This document shows positions 43,817 through 52,578 of a DNA stretch of 57,147 bases, piece after piece (position 1 is the first letter of the stretch; every line of letters begins with the position of its first letter). Both the position numbers and the translations under genes were made by a program. This DNA is from Planctomycetota bacterium (GTDB taxonomy: Bacteria > Planctomycetota > Planctomycetia > Planctomycetales > Planctomycetaceae), in assembly GCA_027623235.1 (NCBI GenBank), contig JAQBVJ010000035.1, forward strand, positions 1-57,147. The letters run 5' to 3'. The notes under the pieces are model-generated. The model ran no database searches, was not told where the DNA came from, and saw only the letters and a program-made list of their open reading frames with translations.

Positions 43817-44230
43817 ATGTCTGAGTTCAAATCTGTTGCAAAAGTCGGAGCGGTTCCTGACGGTGAGGGACGTGCGTTTACGATTGACGGCCGTGTCGTC
43901 GGTGTCTTCCTGATCGATGGCGAGTATTTTGCGATCAACGATCTTTGCCCGCACATGGGGGCGTCGCTGGCCAGCGGCCATGTCGAGAACCACGCCGTGA
44001 CGTGTCCCTGGCACGCGTGGCGGTACAGCGTGAAAGACGGCACGTGGCTCGACAATCCACGCGGAATGAAAACCGACTCGTGGCCCGTTCGGGTGGAAGG
44101 CGACTCGATTCAGGTCGCCGTACCGCCGAGAGATTCGCCTCCGGAATCCGGCGTGTGTGATTCCGAAAAGTCTGACTCGCCCCCGGCCGATTGCGGATCC
44201 GGATGCGGAGTGACAACGGAAGAGCCATGA
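43817..44230 (+). CDS. Rieske [2Fe-2S] ferredoxin-like protein
   Basis: A 137-residue protein with a complete Rieske centre: C44 and H46 (CPHMGAS), C63 and H66 (CPWHAWRY). It has no signal or anchor, so it resembles cytosolic Rieske ferredoxins (NirD/BphF type) that pass electrons to oxygenases or reductases. The C-terminal tail adds four more Cys residues (SGVCDSEKS...DCGSGCG), unusual for the family and perhaps metal-binding. The stop is one base before the comEC start, so the two genes are translationally coupled. Confidence 0.9.
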   Translation: MSEFKSVAKVGAVPDGEGRAFTIDGRVVGVFLIDGEYFAINDLCPHMGASLASGHVENHAVTCPWHAWRYSVKDGTWLDNPRGMKTDSWPVRVEGDSIQVAVPPRDSPPESGVCDSEKSDSPPADCGSGCGVTTEEP

Positions 44231-44231
44231 C

Positions 44232-46787
44232 GTGAGCACAGCGGGCCAGGCCATCTCACCGGAAGCGATTTCCATCTCGGAACATTCCGAGGTGCCCCGC
44301 AGAGTCCCCGGCCACTACCCGCTGGTGTCACTTGCACTCGCCATGAGCATCGGCATCGTCCTGGATCGACTTGTGAGACTCGATCCGCGTGGCATCGCAG
44401 GTGCGGCTGCGATCGCTGTCGCAGTGTTTCTGATCGCGGCGCGGTCTCGCTGGATTATCGCGTCCGCCGTGTCAGTGCTCGTTCTTTGTGGAGCGGCCGG
44501 CGCCTTCCATCATCACCTCGCGTGGTGGAGCGATCCGGCAGACGATGTCGGATGGCACCTGCGGTCGGAATCCGTGCTGCTGAAAATTCGAGGCCGCGTG
44601 GCTGATCGACCGGCCGTGTTTCCGGCGCGGAACGACACGCGGCGGTCGGCCATTCCACAAACCGACGTGACACAGTTTTCGATCGATTGTGAGACGATCC
44701 TCGCCGGCGATCATGCCATCGCCGTTTCAGGGCGGCTGCGTGTTGACGTCTCCGGACGGCTTCCGCAGTTGACGCGAGGGGACACTGTGACGGTTCTGGG
44801 TGAGGCCTCCGGATTGCCTGCTCCCGGCAATCCCGGTGAGTTCAACGTCGCGGATTCGCTCAAGCGGCGAGGCCTTCGCGGCACGATTCGGATCGAACAT
44901 CCGGACCTTGTCGAAATCGCGACTGCTGCTGTGAATCCCGTTTCGAGGGCGACCGCGTGGCTGCGTGCTCGATGCGAGAGGACTCTGCAGCGAAGCTTGA
45001 GCGAGAAGACTCTCCCGATCGCATCGGCGCTTCTGCTGGGCGACCGCGCAATGATCCCCCGCGATGTGAGGTCCTCGTTCATCGAAAGCGGCACGATGCA
45101 TCTCCTGGCAATTTCCGGATTGCATATCGGCATCCTGACCAGTTTCATTTTCGCGTGCGGCCGGGTCAGCGGGCTGAGCAGCCGGCAGTCAGTCGTCGCG
45201 GTCCTGACGCTGTTGACCGTTTATCTTGGCATTGCAGATCTCAGGCCGCCCGTCATACGGGCCTGCGTGCTGGTTTCGATCTGGGGAGTCGGCAAGCTGT
45301 TACGCCGCCCGTCGTTCTCCGGGAATTCGCTGGCAGCCGCAGCGATCCTTGTGCTGGCGTTGAACCCGTCGGACCTGTTTGACGTGGGAGCTCAACTTTC
45401 ATTCCTGGCGGTGGCCGCGATTCTGTGGCTGATCGCCGTTCGCAGGAAACCGGAACAGGCCGACGTTGCGGCTGATCCCGACGGGCCGCTTACGGCGGAA
45501 ATTCTGTTGCCTCGCTGGAGGCAGATACTGTTGCCCGTTCAACGCTGGCTGTGGGCGGCGTATCAGACGACCGGATTGATCTGGCTGCTGACGATGCCGC
45601 TGGTCGCTTCCGCGTTCAATGTCGTGTCGTTGGTCGGGCTGATCGTCAACGTGCTGCTGATTCCGTTCGTCGGAGCGGCACTCTGCATCGGCTTCGTAAG
45701 TCTTGCCCTGGGCGTCGTCGACCCGCATCTCGCGATGCCCGCTGGATTCGTGTTCGACTGGCTGCTGAGAATGTTGCTGTGGGCGGTCGAAGCCGCTTCG
45801 CGGGTTGAGTTCGGGCACTTCTATGTACCGCCTCCGCCCCAGTGGTGGCTGCTCGGGATCTACTTCCTCGTGTCGACAACGATGCTGTGGGTTGTCGCGC
45901 GGCGAGGCTCGCAATGGGTCTGGACCGGAGCCGTCCTGTGGACCGTGTTCGGGATCTCTCTCGCCCTGCAGCCTGATGAGCGAAGCGGGCTGCGTTGCAC
46001 GTTTCTTTCTGTCGGACATGGCCTGTCAGTCCTGATCGAAACTCCGTCGGGAAAGACGCTGCTCTACGACGCCGGCAGCCTGGCGAACGGGCAGACGGCG
46101 ACGCGTGCGGCAGAGCAGACGCTTTGGGAGCACGGTTACCGGCAGATCGATTCCCTGGTGATCTCGCACGCCGACATCGACCACTACAACGGCGTCGCAC
46201 CTCTGTTCGAAACATTTTCGATTGGTTCAGTCTGGTACTCGTCACTGTTCATTGATGAGGCTCAGGAAGGCACGGTCGAGATACGGAGCCGCGCTGAGGA
46301 GCACGGCACGACAATCGAAGAGGTCTCGGCCGGTGACATAATCCGCCTGGATCCCGACGTAACGATCAGCGTCCTTCATCCGGAAAAGAATGCGGATTTC
46401 GGTTCCGACAATGCCGGCAGTGTCGTTCTGCAGATCGAGTATCGTGAGCGGAGGATTCTGCTGACGGGCGACCTGGAAAATGAAGGCCTGTGGAGCCTGT
46501 TGGCCTTGCCGAAACGCAAAGTGGACGTGCTCCTCGCTCCGCACCACGGGAGCCTTGCCGCGAACCCGTCGGCACTGGCCACATGGTGTGAGCCGACCTG
46601 GATCGTCGCCAGTTCCGGCCGCCGGTTTCCCGGCAAGCGACTCAGAGATCAGTACGGCCACTTCGGGTCCCGGGTTCTGTCCACATCGGAAGAAGGGGCC
46701 ATTGAATTCACCGTTTCTCCCGCAGGAGAAATCGCGCGAAAAAGCTGGCGAGCGGTCAGCGACAAATCCGCAGGTCCGCCGAGATGA
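44232..46787 (+). CDS. comEC: ComEC/Rec2 DNA-uptake channel protein
   Basis: An 851-residue protein with the standard three parts. First, N-terminal helices with an OB-fold-like DUF4131 region (VLLKIRGRVADRPAVF). Second, the Competence transmembrane domain (SALLLGDRAMIP, then HLLAISGLHIGILTSF). Third, a C-terminal metallo-beta-lactamase domain (RCTFLSVGHGLSVLIETPSG, SHADIDHYNG, LLTGDLENEG, LLAPHHGS). The metal-binding histidines are intact, so the nuclease-like domain should be active. ComEC carries single-stranded DNA across the inner membrane. The GTG start overlaps the Rieske region by near contact. No comEA or comF is nearby. The window's T2SS/pilus-like operon could in principle serve uptake, but this is speculation. 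Confidence 0.94.
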   Translation: MSTAGQAISPEAISISEHSEVPRRVPGHYPLVSLALAMSIGIVLDRLVRLDPRGIAGAAAIAVAVFLIAARSRWIIASAVSVLVLCGAAGAFHHHLAWWSDPADDVGWHLRSESVLLKIRGRVADRPAVFPARNDTRRSAIPQTDVTQFSIDCETILAGDHAIAVSGRLRVDVSGRLPQLTRGDTVTVLGEASGLPAPGNPGEFNVADSLKRRGLRGTIRIEHPDLVEIATAAVNPVSRATAWLRARCERTLQRSLSEKTLPIASALLLGDRAMIPRDVRSSFIESGTMHLLAISGLHIGILTSFIFACGRVSGLSSRQSVVAVLTLLTVYLGIADLRPPVIRACVLVSIWGVGKLLRRPSFSGNSLAAAAILVLALNPSDLFDVGAQLSFLAVAAILWLIAVRRKPEQADVAADPDGPLTAEILLPRWRQILLPVQRWLWAAYQTTGLIWLLTMPLVASAFNVVSLVGLIVNVLLIPFVGAALCIGFVSLALGVVDPHLAMPAGFVFDWLLRMLLWAVEAASRVEFGHFYVPPPPQWWLLGIYFLVSTTMLWVVARRGSQWVWTGAVLWTVFGISLALQPDERSGLRCTFLSVGHGLSVLIETPSGKTLLYDAGSLANGQTATRAAEQTLWEHGYRQIDSLVISHADIDHYNGVAPLFETFSIGSVWYSSLFIDEAQEGTVEIRSRAEEHGTTIEEVSAGDIIRLDPDVTISVLHPEKNADFGSDNAGSVVLQIEYRERRILLTGDLENEGLWSLLALPKRKVDVLLAPHHGSLAANPSALATWCEPTWIVASSGRRFPGKRLRDQYGHFGSRVLSTSEEGAIEFTVSPAGEIARKSWRAVSDKSAGPPR

Positions 46788-46882
46788 TTGGCCGGGAAAA
46801 TCAGTGGTTGCACGTGCGGATGAAAAAGCTAGACTCCGCACGACTTCAGAGGCTCGGACGTTTCCGTCCGTGTCCCTCTCAC

Positions 46883-46953
46883 TGCCCTGTGGTGTAACGG
46901 TAGCACGATAGACTCTGACTCTATTAGTCTAGGTTCAAATCCTAGCGGGGTAA
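46883..46953 (+). tRNA. tRNA-Gln (CTG anticodon)
   Basis: A cloverleaf of 71 bases: acceptor TGCCCTG/CGGGGTA with two G-U pairs and discriminator A, D-arm with GTG/CAC, anticodon stem ATAGA/TCTAT enclosing loop CTCTGAC (anticodon CTG), and T-arm CTAGG-TTCAAAT-CCTAG. The 3' CCA is not encoded and must be added. It lies 95 bases after comEC and is followed by a strong terminator. Confidence 0.95.
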
Positions 46954-46991
46954 TTTGCCTGTTCGTTGAGCGGGCTGAAAATCGCGGAAAG

Positions 46992-47015
46992 CCTCGGCGT
47001 TGGCCGAGGTTTTTT
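46992..47015 (+). terminator. Intrinsic terminator after tRNA-Gln
   Basis: A perfect 7-bp stem CCTCGGC/GCCGAGG with a 4-base loop, followed by six T residues. Confidence 0.92.
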
Positions 47016-47098
47016 CATGCGCGGCATTCAAATTCTGACAGTCGATCCAGACATTGTGCATCGTTGTTTTTCCGCCTCGTGAGCGGACGGGCTCCACC

Positions 47099-47662
47099 AT
47101 GGCAGAAACCTCAATGGGCGGGGTCGAATCGGACCGGGTTCGAAAATGGGTCGAGCAGGCCGTCATCGGGCTGGGGCTGTGTCCTTTTGCCGGTGAGCAC
47201 TGGCAGGCTGGTCGAGTCCGCCTCGCCGTGACGAAAGCGACGACGCAGCAAACGCTGCTGTCCGATCTTGGCATTGAGATCGCGGCACTCGACGAGGCCG
47301 ATCCGAAACGGCTTGAGACAACGCTGCTCATTGTTCCAGGCATGCTGCTCGACTTTGACGATTACAACCAGTTCCTGGACCTCACCGAGGCACTGATTCA
47401 GGAACGCGGCTGGGAGGGGCGGTTTCAGATCGCAAGTTTTCATCCCGATTATCAGTTCGCAGGAACTGAGCTCGACGATCCTGGCAATCTGACGAACCGC
47501 TCGCCGTTCCCGATCCTGCACATTCTGCGTGAAAGCTCGGTCAGCCGGGCTCTGGCCGGGCATCCTGATCCGGATCAGATCCCGCTGGCGAATATTGCGA
47601 GGCTGAAATCATTGAGTGCGAAGCGTCGCGCGGAGATCTTCGGCTCACGTCCACAGAACTGA
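47099..47662 (+). CDS. DUF1415 family protein
   Basis: A 187-residue DUF1415 protein. Family signatures: VRKWVEQAVIGLGLCPFAG near the N-terminus, ETTLLIVPGMLLDFDDYNQF in the middle and FQIASFHPDYQFAG with RSPFPILHILRE towards the end. The function of the family is unknown; it is cytoplasmic with one conserved Cys in LCPFA. I chose ATG 47099 because it directly precedes the conserved region, whereas an earlier ATG at 47054 lies near the tRNA terminator. It stands alone. Confidence 0.9.
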   Translation: MAETSMGGVESDRVRKWVEQAVIGLGLCPFAGEHWQAGRVRLAVTKATTQQTLLSDLGIEIAALDEADPKRLETTLLIVPGMLLDFDDYNQFLDLTEALIQERGWEGRFQIASFHPDYQFAGTELDDPGNLTNRSPFPILHILRESSVSRALAGHPDPDQIPLANIARLKSLSAKRRAEIFGSRPQN

Positions 47663-47758
47663 TGGCGATCTGCCTGGCCATTCGCAGTCGAGCGGACTCG
47701 GATCCGCAGCGGAGTTCACTCAGAACGGATCCTCAGAACGGGTTGCCGGTGTGCCAAC

Positions 47759-47788
47759 GAAAAAACCCGACATCCGAAGATGCCGGGT
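47759..47788 (-). terminator. Intrinsic terminator of the Cys-rich protein gene
   Basis: Stem ACCCGACATC/GATGCCGGGT (47765-47774 with 47779-47788; the single odd position is a G-U pair on the minus-strand RNA), loop of 4, followed on that strand by six T residues. Confidence 0.88.
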
Positions 47789-47863
47789 CTCGTGTGACTC
47801 ACGCAGTTGCTTCACAAGGCGTCCGTCCCTCGATCCGCTGAACACAGTTTTCAGACTTCCGTA

Positions 47864-48316
47864 TCAGGCTTTCTTATCAGCAGCAGACGGCGACAGCTTT
47901 TCCGCTGGCGGAGCTGGAGCCGGAGCTGCGTCTCCACCGTGATCTGCAGCGGGAGCAGGGGCCGGAGCGGCACAGCCGGGAGCCTGCGGAGGGCTGCAAG
48001 CTGCAGGAGCACAGCAGTTCGGTGCTTTCGGAGCACAGGCCGGGGCACAGGCCGGAGCACAAGTGGCAGCAGGAGCCGCACAGCTTGGTTTGGCGTGACA
48101 GCACTTGTTGCAGGTCGACGCTTTGCACAGATCAATCTTCGGCAGATTGAACCTGGGCAGGCACGGCTTCGGCAGATCAAACTTCGGCAGGCAAATCTTC
48201 GGCAGAGCCAGCTTCGGAAGTTTGAACGTAGGGCAGCCGCAATCTCCGGCAGACGCAGGAACGCTCAGAGCAACCAGAGCGGCCAGGGACAGTACAGACG
48301 CAAACAATTTCTTCAT
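47864..48316 (-). CDS. Secreted Cys-rich protein with LPK pentapeptide repeats
   Basis: A 150-residue protein: a signal peptide (LFASVLSLAALVALSVPASA), then GDCGCPTFK and seven exact pentapeptide units of the form LPKxx (residues 33-67: LPKLA, LPKIC, LPKFD, LPKPC, LPRFN, LPKID, LCKAS), alternating hydrophobic and Cys/acidic positions. A Cys-dense middle (CNKCCHAKPSC, CAPACAPACAPKAP, NCCAPAAC) and a Pro/Ala tail follow. About 16 Cys lie in some 127 mature residues. GGAGAGA precedes ATG 48316, and a strong terminator follows. It may be a disulfide-linked wall or surface protein or a metal sponge. I recognise no named family. Confidence 0.82.
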   Translation of the reverse strand: MKKLFASVLSLAALVALSVPASAGDCGCPTFKLPKLALPKICLPKFDLPKPCLPRFNLPKIDLCKASTCNKCCHAKPSCAAPAATCAPACAPACAPKAPNCCAPAACSPPQAPGCAAPAPAPAADHGGDAAPAPAPPAEKLSPSAADKKA

Positions 48317-48774
48317 GTCTCTCTCCGTGGAATCAAGGGGAACGAGCAAAGGGTCACCCGACTGCCGTCCCGTGGCACTTCGGAGTCACGACCGTTGTTT
48401 CAACTGAGGCAAACTTACAACACGAATCGATTCCTGCACGAAATTTGCGTGAGCGAACGGGCAGAGAGTCTCGAAACGCGTCGCACGAAACGGCCACGAA
48501 AGAGTTTTCCTTTGTGAGCACCGTTCGACCTGTGCGAGTCGTCCGGCGCAAAGTGTGAGGGTGAGAACGAAGCCGCTCGCAGAAGCCGCACGACCCGAGC
48601 GGAAAAGTCTCCGCAGCCGTTCGAAGCGGGACGCGGAGTCCGCTGGCAACCAACACGGGCGGCCAATGAAAGTTTTCGGGAGGGCGAAGCTCCTGCTGAG
48701 CCTGTCCGCGCATCTGGTTGCGCGCGGCTCGGCAGGAGCCTCGCACTCCCGGTGACATCTCGATCCTTTCGGCG
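48317..48774. other. 458-base gap holding a nested inverted repeat
   Basis: The only structure I see is the repeat at 48676-48752. Several frames are open here, but they read through the repeat and have low-complexity, Arg/Ser-rich products, so I annotate no gene. Confidence 0.5.
48676..48752. repeat. Nested 27-bp inverted repeat (GGCAGGAGCC family)
   Basis: Arms 48676-48702 and 48726-48752 match at 23 of 27 positions. The loop holds a further stem, CCGCGC with GCGCGG. The right arm is nearly identical to 26885-26914. The element lies 22 bases past the stop of the Lys/Pro-rich protein gene. Confidence 0.8.
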
Positions 48775-49692
48775 TTACGGTAGAACCGGACCCCCGCGAC
48801 CGATGAAGCCTTGAGTCTGGAACGAATTGATGATTCCTCGCGACTGAATCACGCCGTTGAGGCCGGGGTTGAAGCCGAAGGGGATTCCGCCGAACCCACC
48901 ATAGCCGTACTGCGAATTCCGACCGCCGCCGCCGTTGTTGATGGTCACGCCCGAACCGGGAGCCATCGGGCCACCCATCGGCGGGTAGCGGTAAACGACC
49001 ATGTCACGCAACTGGCCAAGCATCAGCTCCATCGTTGCGTTATGCCGGTAAGTCGGATCGGCTTCCCATTCCGAGCGGCTGAACGGGATCGTGCCTCGAA
49101 CGGCGGCGTACGACGGAATGTGAACGGACTGTGGCACGATGAGCGGCAGGTCGGAGACGTCGTCCTTCTTTGCTTTGTCAATGGCAGGGTTCTTGCTGTC
49201 CGGTTTGCCTTTCGGATCAGCTTTGTCCGGGTTCGGTTTCTGCTGCGGCTTCTTCTTTCCGTCCGGTTTCTTTGAATCCGGTTTCTTTGAGCCGCTCTTT
49301 TTTGAAGTGTCAGGGTCGGCTGGCTTCTCTGGCGAGGGCTTTCGGATTTCGGTCTTGCCTCGCGACTTGCGGTTTCGACGGGCGGGTGTCTTTCGTGAGT
49401 CGTCACCCTTGTTAGGGCGGGCCGGATCAACTTGTGTTGACTCCTCGTCGCGGCGCTGCCTTTCGAGTTGCCTCTGTTCGAGACGCCGCTGCCACTCGGC
49501 GCGGGCGGCACGACTGGCAGGAACCTCAGCCGGTGGCCGGCGGGCTTCGGCCAGAACGGGAAGCGAGTTGCCAGAGTTCTCGACCGGCGAAATGACCGGC
49601 GATTCCGACTCGCCGAAACCCGGCTCATCCGCGATCGCGGATCCTGAACACAGAACAGCAAGCAGCGCGGCGAGTTCAAGAGCCCGTTTCAT
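48775..49692 (-). CDS. Secreted Lys/Pro-rich low-complexity protein
   Basis: A 305-residue protein. A signal peptide (LELAALLAVLCSGSAIA) is followed by a long disordered, strongly charged region: a helical RAEWQRRLEQRQLERQRRDE segment, then about 90 residues dominated by K, P, D and S (PEKPADPDTSKKSGSKKP). A more ordered C-terminal part follows (SVHIPSYAAVRGTIPFSRSE, then a Gly/Asn-rich tail ending IGRGGPVLP). GGAG precedes ATG 49692. No family is recognised. It may be a surface or nucleic-acid/wall-associated protein, judged from composition only. A palindromic repeat lies just past its stop. Confidence 0.75.
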   Translation of the reverse strand: MKRALELAALLAVLCSGSAIADEPGFGESESPVISPVENSGNSLPVLAEARRPPAEVPASRAARAEWQRRLEQRQLERQRRDEESTQVDPARPNKGDDSRKTPARRNRKSRGKTEIRKPSPEKPADPDTSKKSGSKKPDSKKPDGKKKPQQKPNPDKADPKGKPDSKNPAIDKAKKDDVSDLPLIVPQSVHIPSYAAVRGTIPFSRSEWEADPTYRHNATMELMLGQLRDMVVYRYPPMGGPMAPGSGVTINNGGGGRNSQYGYGGFGGIPFGFNPGLNGVIQSRGIINSFQTQGFIGRGGPVLP

Positions 49693-49958
49693 GAGCAGTC
49701 TCCAGGAATCAGAATCGTTGTGGTTCGGCGAAGCGACCTCTCGTGTCGCGCGGCGAATGCCAGTCCAGCCAGCGTATTCGGGAGATCCCCGTCGCTCCAC
49801 CTGTCCTGCCGAATCCGACCGAAAGTGCCCGGGATCGGTGTCAGGTGAAACGGGTTTGTCAGGGCGAGAATCGATCCGGGAGAGCAATCGACTCACCGCA
49901 GGAAAACGGGTGGTCGCCTTGAGGTGTCCGCAGCGGGCGGATGTTCAAGCACTGGCAG

Positions 49959-51116
49959 TCAGATCCCGGCTCCTTCGTCGCCTGCGTCGACCAGCTTCAA
50001 TTTTCGCGCGATGTACGTCTCGCAGATTCGGTAGTAAGTCACCATCGATGCGACGTCGATCCACTCGTCCTGACTGTGCAGGTTGTCAACCAGCGGTCGC
50101 GACAGGTTCACCGGGATGCCAAACTGCCTCATGAATCGTCCGTCGCTGCCGCCGGCTGATCGGATCAGGCGAGTCGACCGGCCGCTGACTTCTTCCGTGA
50201 TCTGACAGAACAGTTCGTCCGGGTCGAGGAACGTCGGCTCGGCTTTCATCAACGCAGTCAGCTCGCAGTCCGGCCCGAGGACCTCGGCCACTTCATTGAG
50301 CATTCCCGCCACGGTGTGCGTCGGCGGGAAGCGGATATCGACGACCGCTCCTGCTTCAGCCGGAATCCGGTTGGCCGACTGATTCGGAGTTCGGACGACC
50401 GTCAGTGAGCACGTTGGCACCCAGTGTTGTTCGGCAAGCTCCTCCAGGTTCGGCGCGTACTTGCAAAAGTGCCGCGCGAGGTCTTCCAGATGTCCCATCA
50501 GCTTCTGCAGAGCGTTGTCGCCCAGCCACGGTCGCGCGGCGTGAGCGGCGTGCCCGTGACACCGGATCGACAAGTGCAGAACGCCTTTCTCCTCAATCGT
50601 GACTTCGTTCAGCGAGCCGCCGTCCGGGATGATCGCCAGGCCGCAACGCAGACCGACTTCGTCAAACAGAAACCGGACGCCGTCCGCCCCGCCACGTTCC
50701 TCGTCCGACGTAATGGCCAGGCCGAGCGACGCATCCGGGTAGCGACTGTGGAGCGACCGAAACAGCTCCATCATGATTGCCAGCTGTCCTTTCATGTCGC
50801 CCGCACCGGGTCCGACAATCCGGCCGTCGACCAGCTTCGAGTGGTACGCGTCCGGTTCGGGATGCTCGACAACGTCGAGGTGCCCGCACAGCAGGATTTC
50901 CGGCGTCTCGGTGCTTTGCGGAAAAACGACCAGCGAGTCGTAGCCGTTCGACTGAAACTCACGCAGCTGAATCCGCTCCAGCTGGTCCAGGTGATTGCGG
51001 ATAAACTCGAAACAGCGCTTGCGTTCGGCCGGCCGCGAGTCGGTACTCGGAATCAGAATGAGGTCCCGCGTCAGCGAAGTGAGCCTCAAACGAAGTTCAT
51101 CCAGTGGGTCTGTCAT
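49959..51116 (-). CDS. M20-family metallopeptidase/deacylase
   Basis: A 385-residue M20 protein (ArgE/DapE/carboxypeptidase G2 superfamily). Di-metal ligand motifs are intact: [22 protein letters not shown] and the catalytic [11 protein letters not shown]; the lid domain contains [16 protein letters not shown]. Members cleave N-acyl amino acids or short peptides in the cytoplasm. Which one is used here cannot be told. ATG 51116 is chosen; it lies 55 bases after the stop of the BRCT-MerR-TPR gene on the same strand, so they may be co-transcribed. Confidence 0.92.
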   Translation of the reverse strand: MTDPLDELRLRLTSLTRDLILIPSTDSRPAERKRCFEFIRNHLDQLERIQLREFQSNGYDSLVVFPQSTETPEILLCGHLDVVEHPEPDAYHSKLVDGRIVGPGAGDMKGQLAIMMELFRSLHSRYPDASLGLAITSDEERGGADGVRFLFDEVGLRCGLAIIPDGGSLNEVTIEEKGVLHLSIRCHGHAAHAARPWLGDNALQKLMGHLEDLARHFCKYAPNLEELAEQHWVPTCSLTVVRTPNQSANRIPAEAGAVVDIRFPPTHTVAGMLNEVAEVLGPDCELTALMKAEPTFLDPDELFCQITEEVSGRSTRLIRSAGGSDGRFMRQFGIPVNLSRPLVDNLHSQDEWIDVASMVTYYRICETYIARKLKLVDAGDEGAGI

Positions 51117-51170
51117 AAGGCGATTCTTGCGGCGCGACGCGACATCGACAAGACCGGGAATCATCGGCCC

Positions 51171-52427
51171 CTACGATTCGCCAAGCTGCTCGCGGGCCGC
51201 ATCCGCCCAGGGGCCGTGGCTGTTGCGACGCAGGTAGGCTCGCCAGAGCCTGGCCGCTTCGTCGTGTCGGTTGTCCTCGGTGAGAGCTGTCGCCTTGAAG
51301 TACAGCGCGTCGGGATACTCGGGGTGCAAGGCGAGGGCGATGTCGAACGCGTCGAGGGCTCCCTGTCGATCGCCGAGCTGCGAACGCACGCAGCCGAGTT
51401 GAGTCCACGCTTCGATGTAGTCGTGGTCGAGCTCAACGGCCATGTGGTATCGCTCGAGGGCGGCCGCCAGGCTGCCGGTTCGAACGAGCGCGTCGGCCAG
51501 GTGGAACTGCGTTTCCGGATCACCCGGCGCGTCCATGAGCGAAAGTCGAAACGCCTCGACCGCTTCCGCGGGACGGTCGGCTTCGAGGAGGCGGCAGCCG
51601 TGGTCGAACCAGGCTTCGGCCGTCCAGGATTGCTGAACGGCGTTTTCGTCGGTGAGCGGGGACGGAGCCTCAGAAGCTGGTTGCGGCGTCCCGGTGTCCG
51701 CGCTGAGGCCACCTTCTTCCTTGGCGCGAGTAGGGAACGAAGCCTGCGAGGAAATCTCAAAGTCAAAAACACGCTGGCCGGAACTCGGGTCGAGCAGACC
51801 GGCGTCGTCCCGGAAGACGACGCGCGAGTCTCTTGCGAGCAGCTCCAGTTGAAGCAGCGGTCGATCGAACGACGGGAGAACGTGCTGCAGATCGGCGAAG
51901 CTTTCTTCGATGCGGCTTCGAGTCACTCCGGCTTCAAGCAGCTCCTGAAGCCGGCGGACTCCGGTGACTTCCTGGACGTCGAAATACGGCAGGCGGAAGA
52001 CTCGCCGGACCGGTTTGATGATGCCGAGCCGTGCCCAGCGCCGGACGACGCCGACTCGAACGCCCAGTGACTGCTGCAGCATCGCCGGCGTGTGCAGTTC
52101 CTGGCGGTTGTCCGTTTCTTCGAGACCGAGCAGTTTGAGAAATTCCGACTCGCGCAGAAGCCGTAATGGCTGTCCCGCTTCCATTTGCTCTCGCGCCTGG
52201 AGGAGCTTGACCGACGGTTGCCCGTCCTCTTCAAGCGGCCAGCCTTCCTCGCCGATGACCAGCAGCGTCGTCTGCCGGCTGACATGCGACGTCGCCTCGC
52301 CGCCGTGTTCGGCCACAAGTGTTCCCGCCTGACTGTGCGTCATCGACGCCAGTGTCCCGGTAAACGTGACGCGTTCTCCCGCGAGGGCAGGGGAGCTTTC
52401 GAGGGGTGTGTCGAGGGAGTCAGTCAT
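51171..52427 (-). CDS. BRCT - MerR-type HTH - TPR protein
   Basis: A 418-residue protein with three modules. Residues about 14-100 form a BRCT domain (LAGERVTFTGTLASMTHSQA, then VSRQTTLLVIGEEGWP, with the typical phosphate-binding-like Thr-Gly). About 113-185 form a MerR-like winged helix (SLGVRVGVVRRWARLGIIKP, YFDVQEVTGVRRLQELLEAG). After a short beta segment and a disordered linker come three TPRs (about 270-400: EAWFDHGCRLLEADRPAEAV, DYIEAWTQLGCVRSQLGDRQ). BRCT and MerR domains point to DNA or phosphopeptide recognition. The architecture is not one I know from characterised regulators. There is no signal peptide, so it is cytoplasmic. Confidence 0.85.
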   Translation of the reverse strand: MTDSLDTPLESSPALAGERVTFTGTLASMTHSQAGTLVAEHGGEATSHVSRQTTLLVIGEEGWPLEEDGQPSVKLLQAREQMEAGQPLRLLRESEFLKLLGLEETDNRQELHTPAMLQQSLGVRVGVVRRWARLGIIKPVRRVFRLPYFDVQEVTGVRRLQELLEAGVTRSRIEESFADLQHVLPSFDRPLLQLELLARDSRVVFRDDAGLLDPSSGQRVFDFEISSQASFPTRAKEEGGLSADTGTPQPASEAPSPLTDENAVQQSWTAEAWFDHGCRLLEADRPAEAVEAFRLSLMDAPGDPETQFHLADALVRTGSLAAALERYHMAVELDHDYIEAWTQLGCVRSQLGDRQGALDAFDIALALHPEYPDALYFKATALTEDNRHDEAARLWRAYLRRNSHGPWADAAREQLGES

Positions 52428-52516
52428 CAGAGCCAGCTTGCTACGAGTTTCGCGACGGGCCGATTGTAGCCCGAAGTGCGAGCGAGAGGGCGTCTGTCAG
52501 GATTCCATTCGGCTCG

Positions 52517-52529
52517 CGCCGCTCCGCTA
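52517..52529. repeat. Second copy of CGCCGCTCCGCTA
   Basis: This 13-mer also occurs at 17409-17421 in the right arm of an inverted repeat. Here it stands in the 151-base gap between two minus-strand genes without an obvious left arm. Confidence 0.4.
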
Positions 52530-52578
52530 CAAGGGTCCGCCTTTCTTGCCGGGCGGCTCACTTCAGGCGACGGGACGT

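Noticed and set aside
47807..48517. A 236-codon plus-strand frame opposite the Cys-rich protein
   Set aside because: Its repetitive sequence is the antisense of the LPK repeat. The minus-strand gene has the signal peptide, ribosome site and terminator.
50424..52070. A 548-codon plus-strand frame across the M20 and BRCT-MerR-TPR genes
   Set aside because: It spans two genuine minus-strand genes and their gap. Its length comes from GC-rich codon bias.
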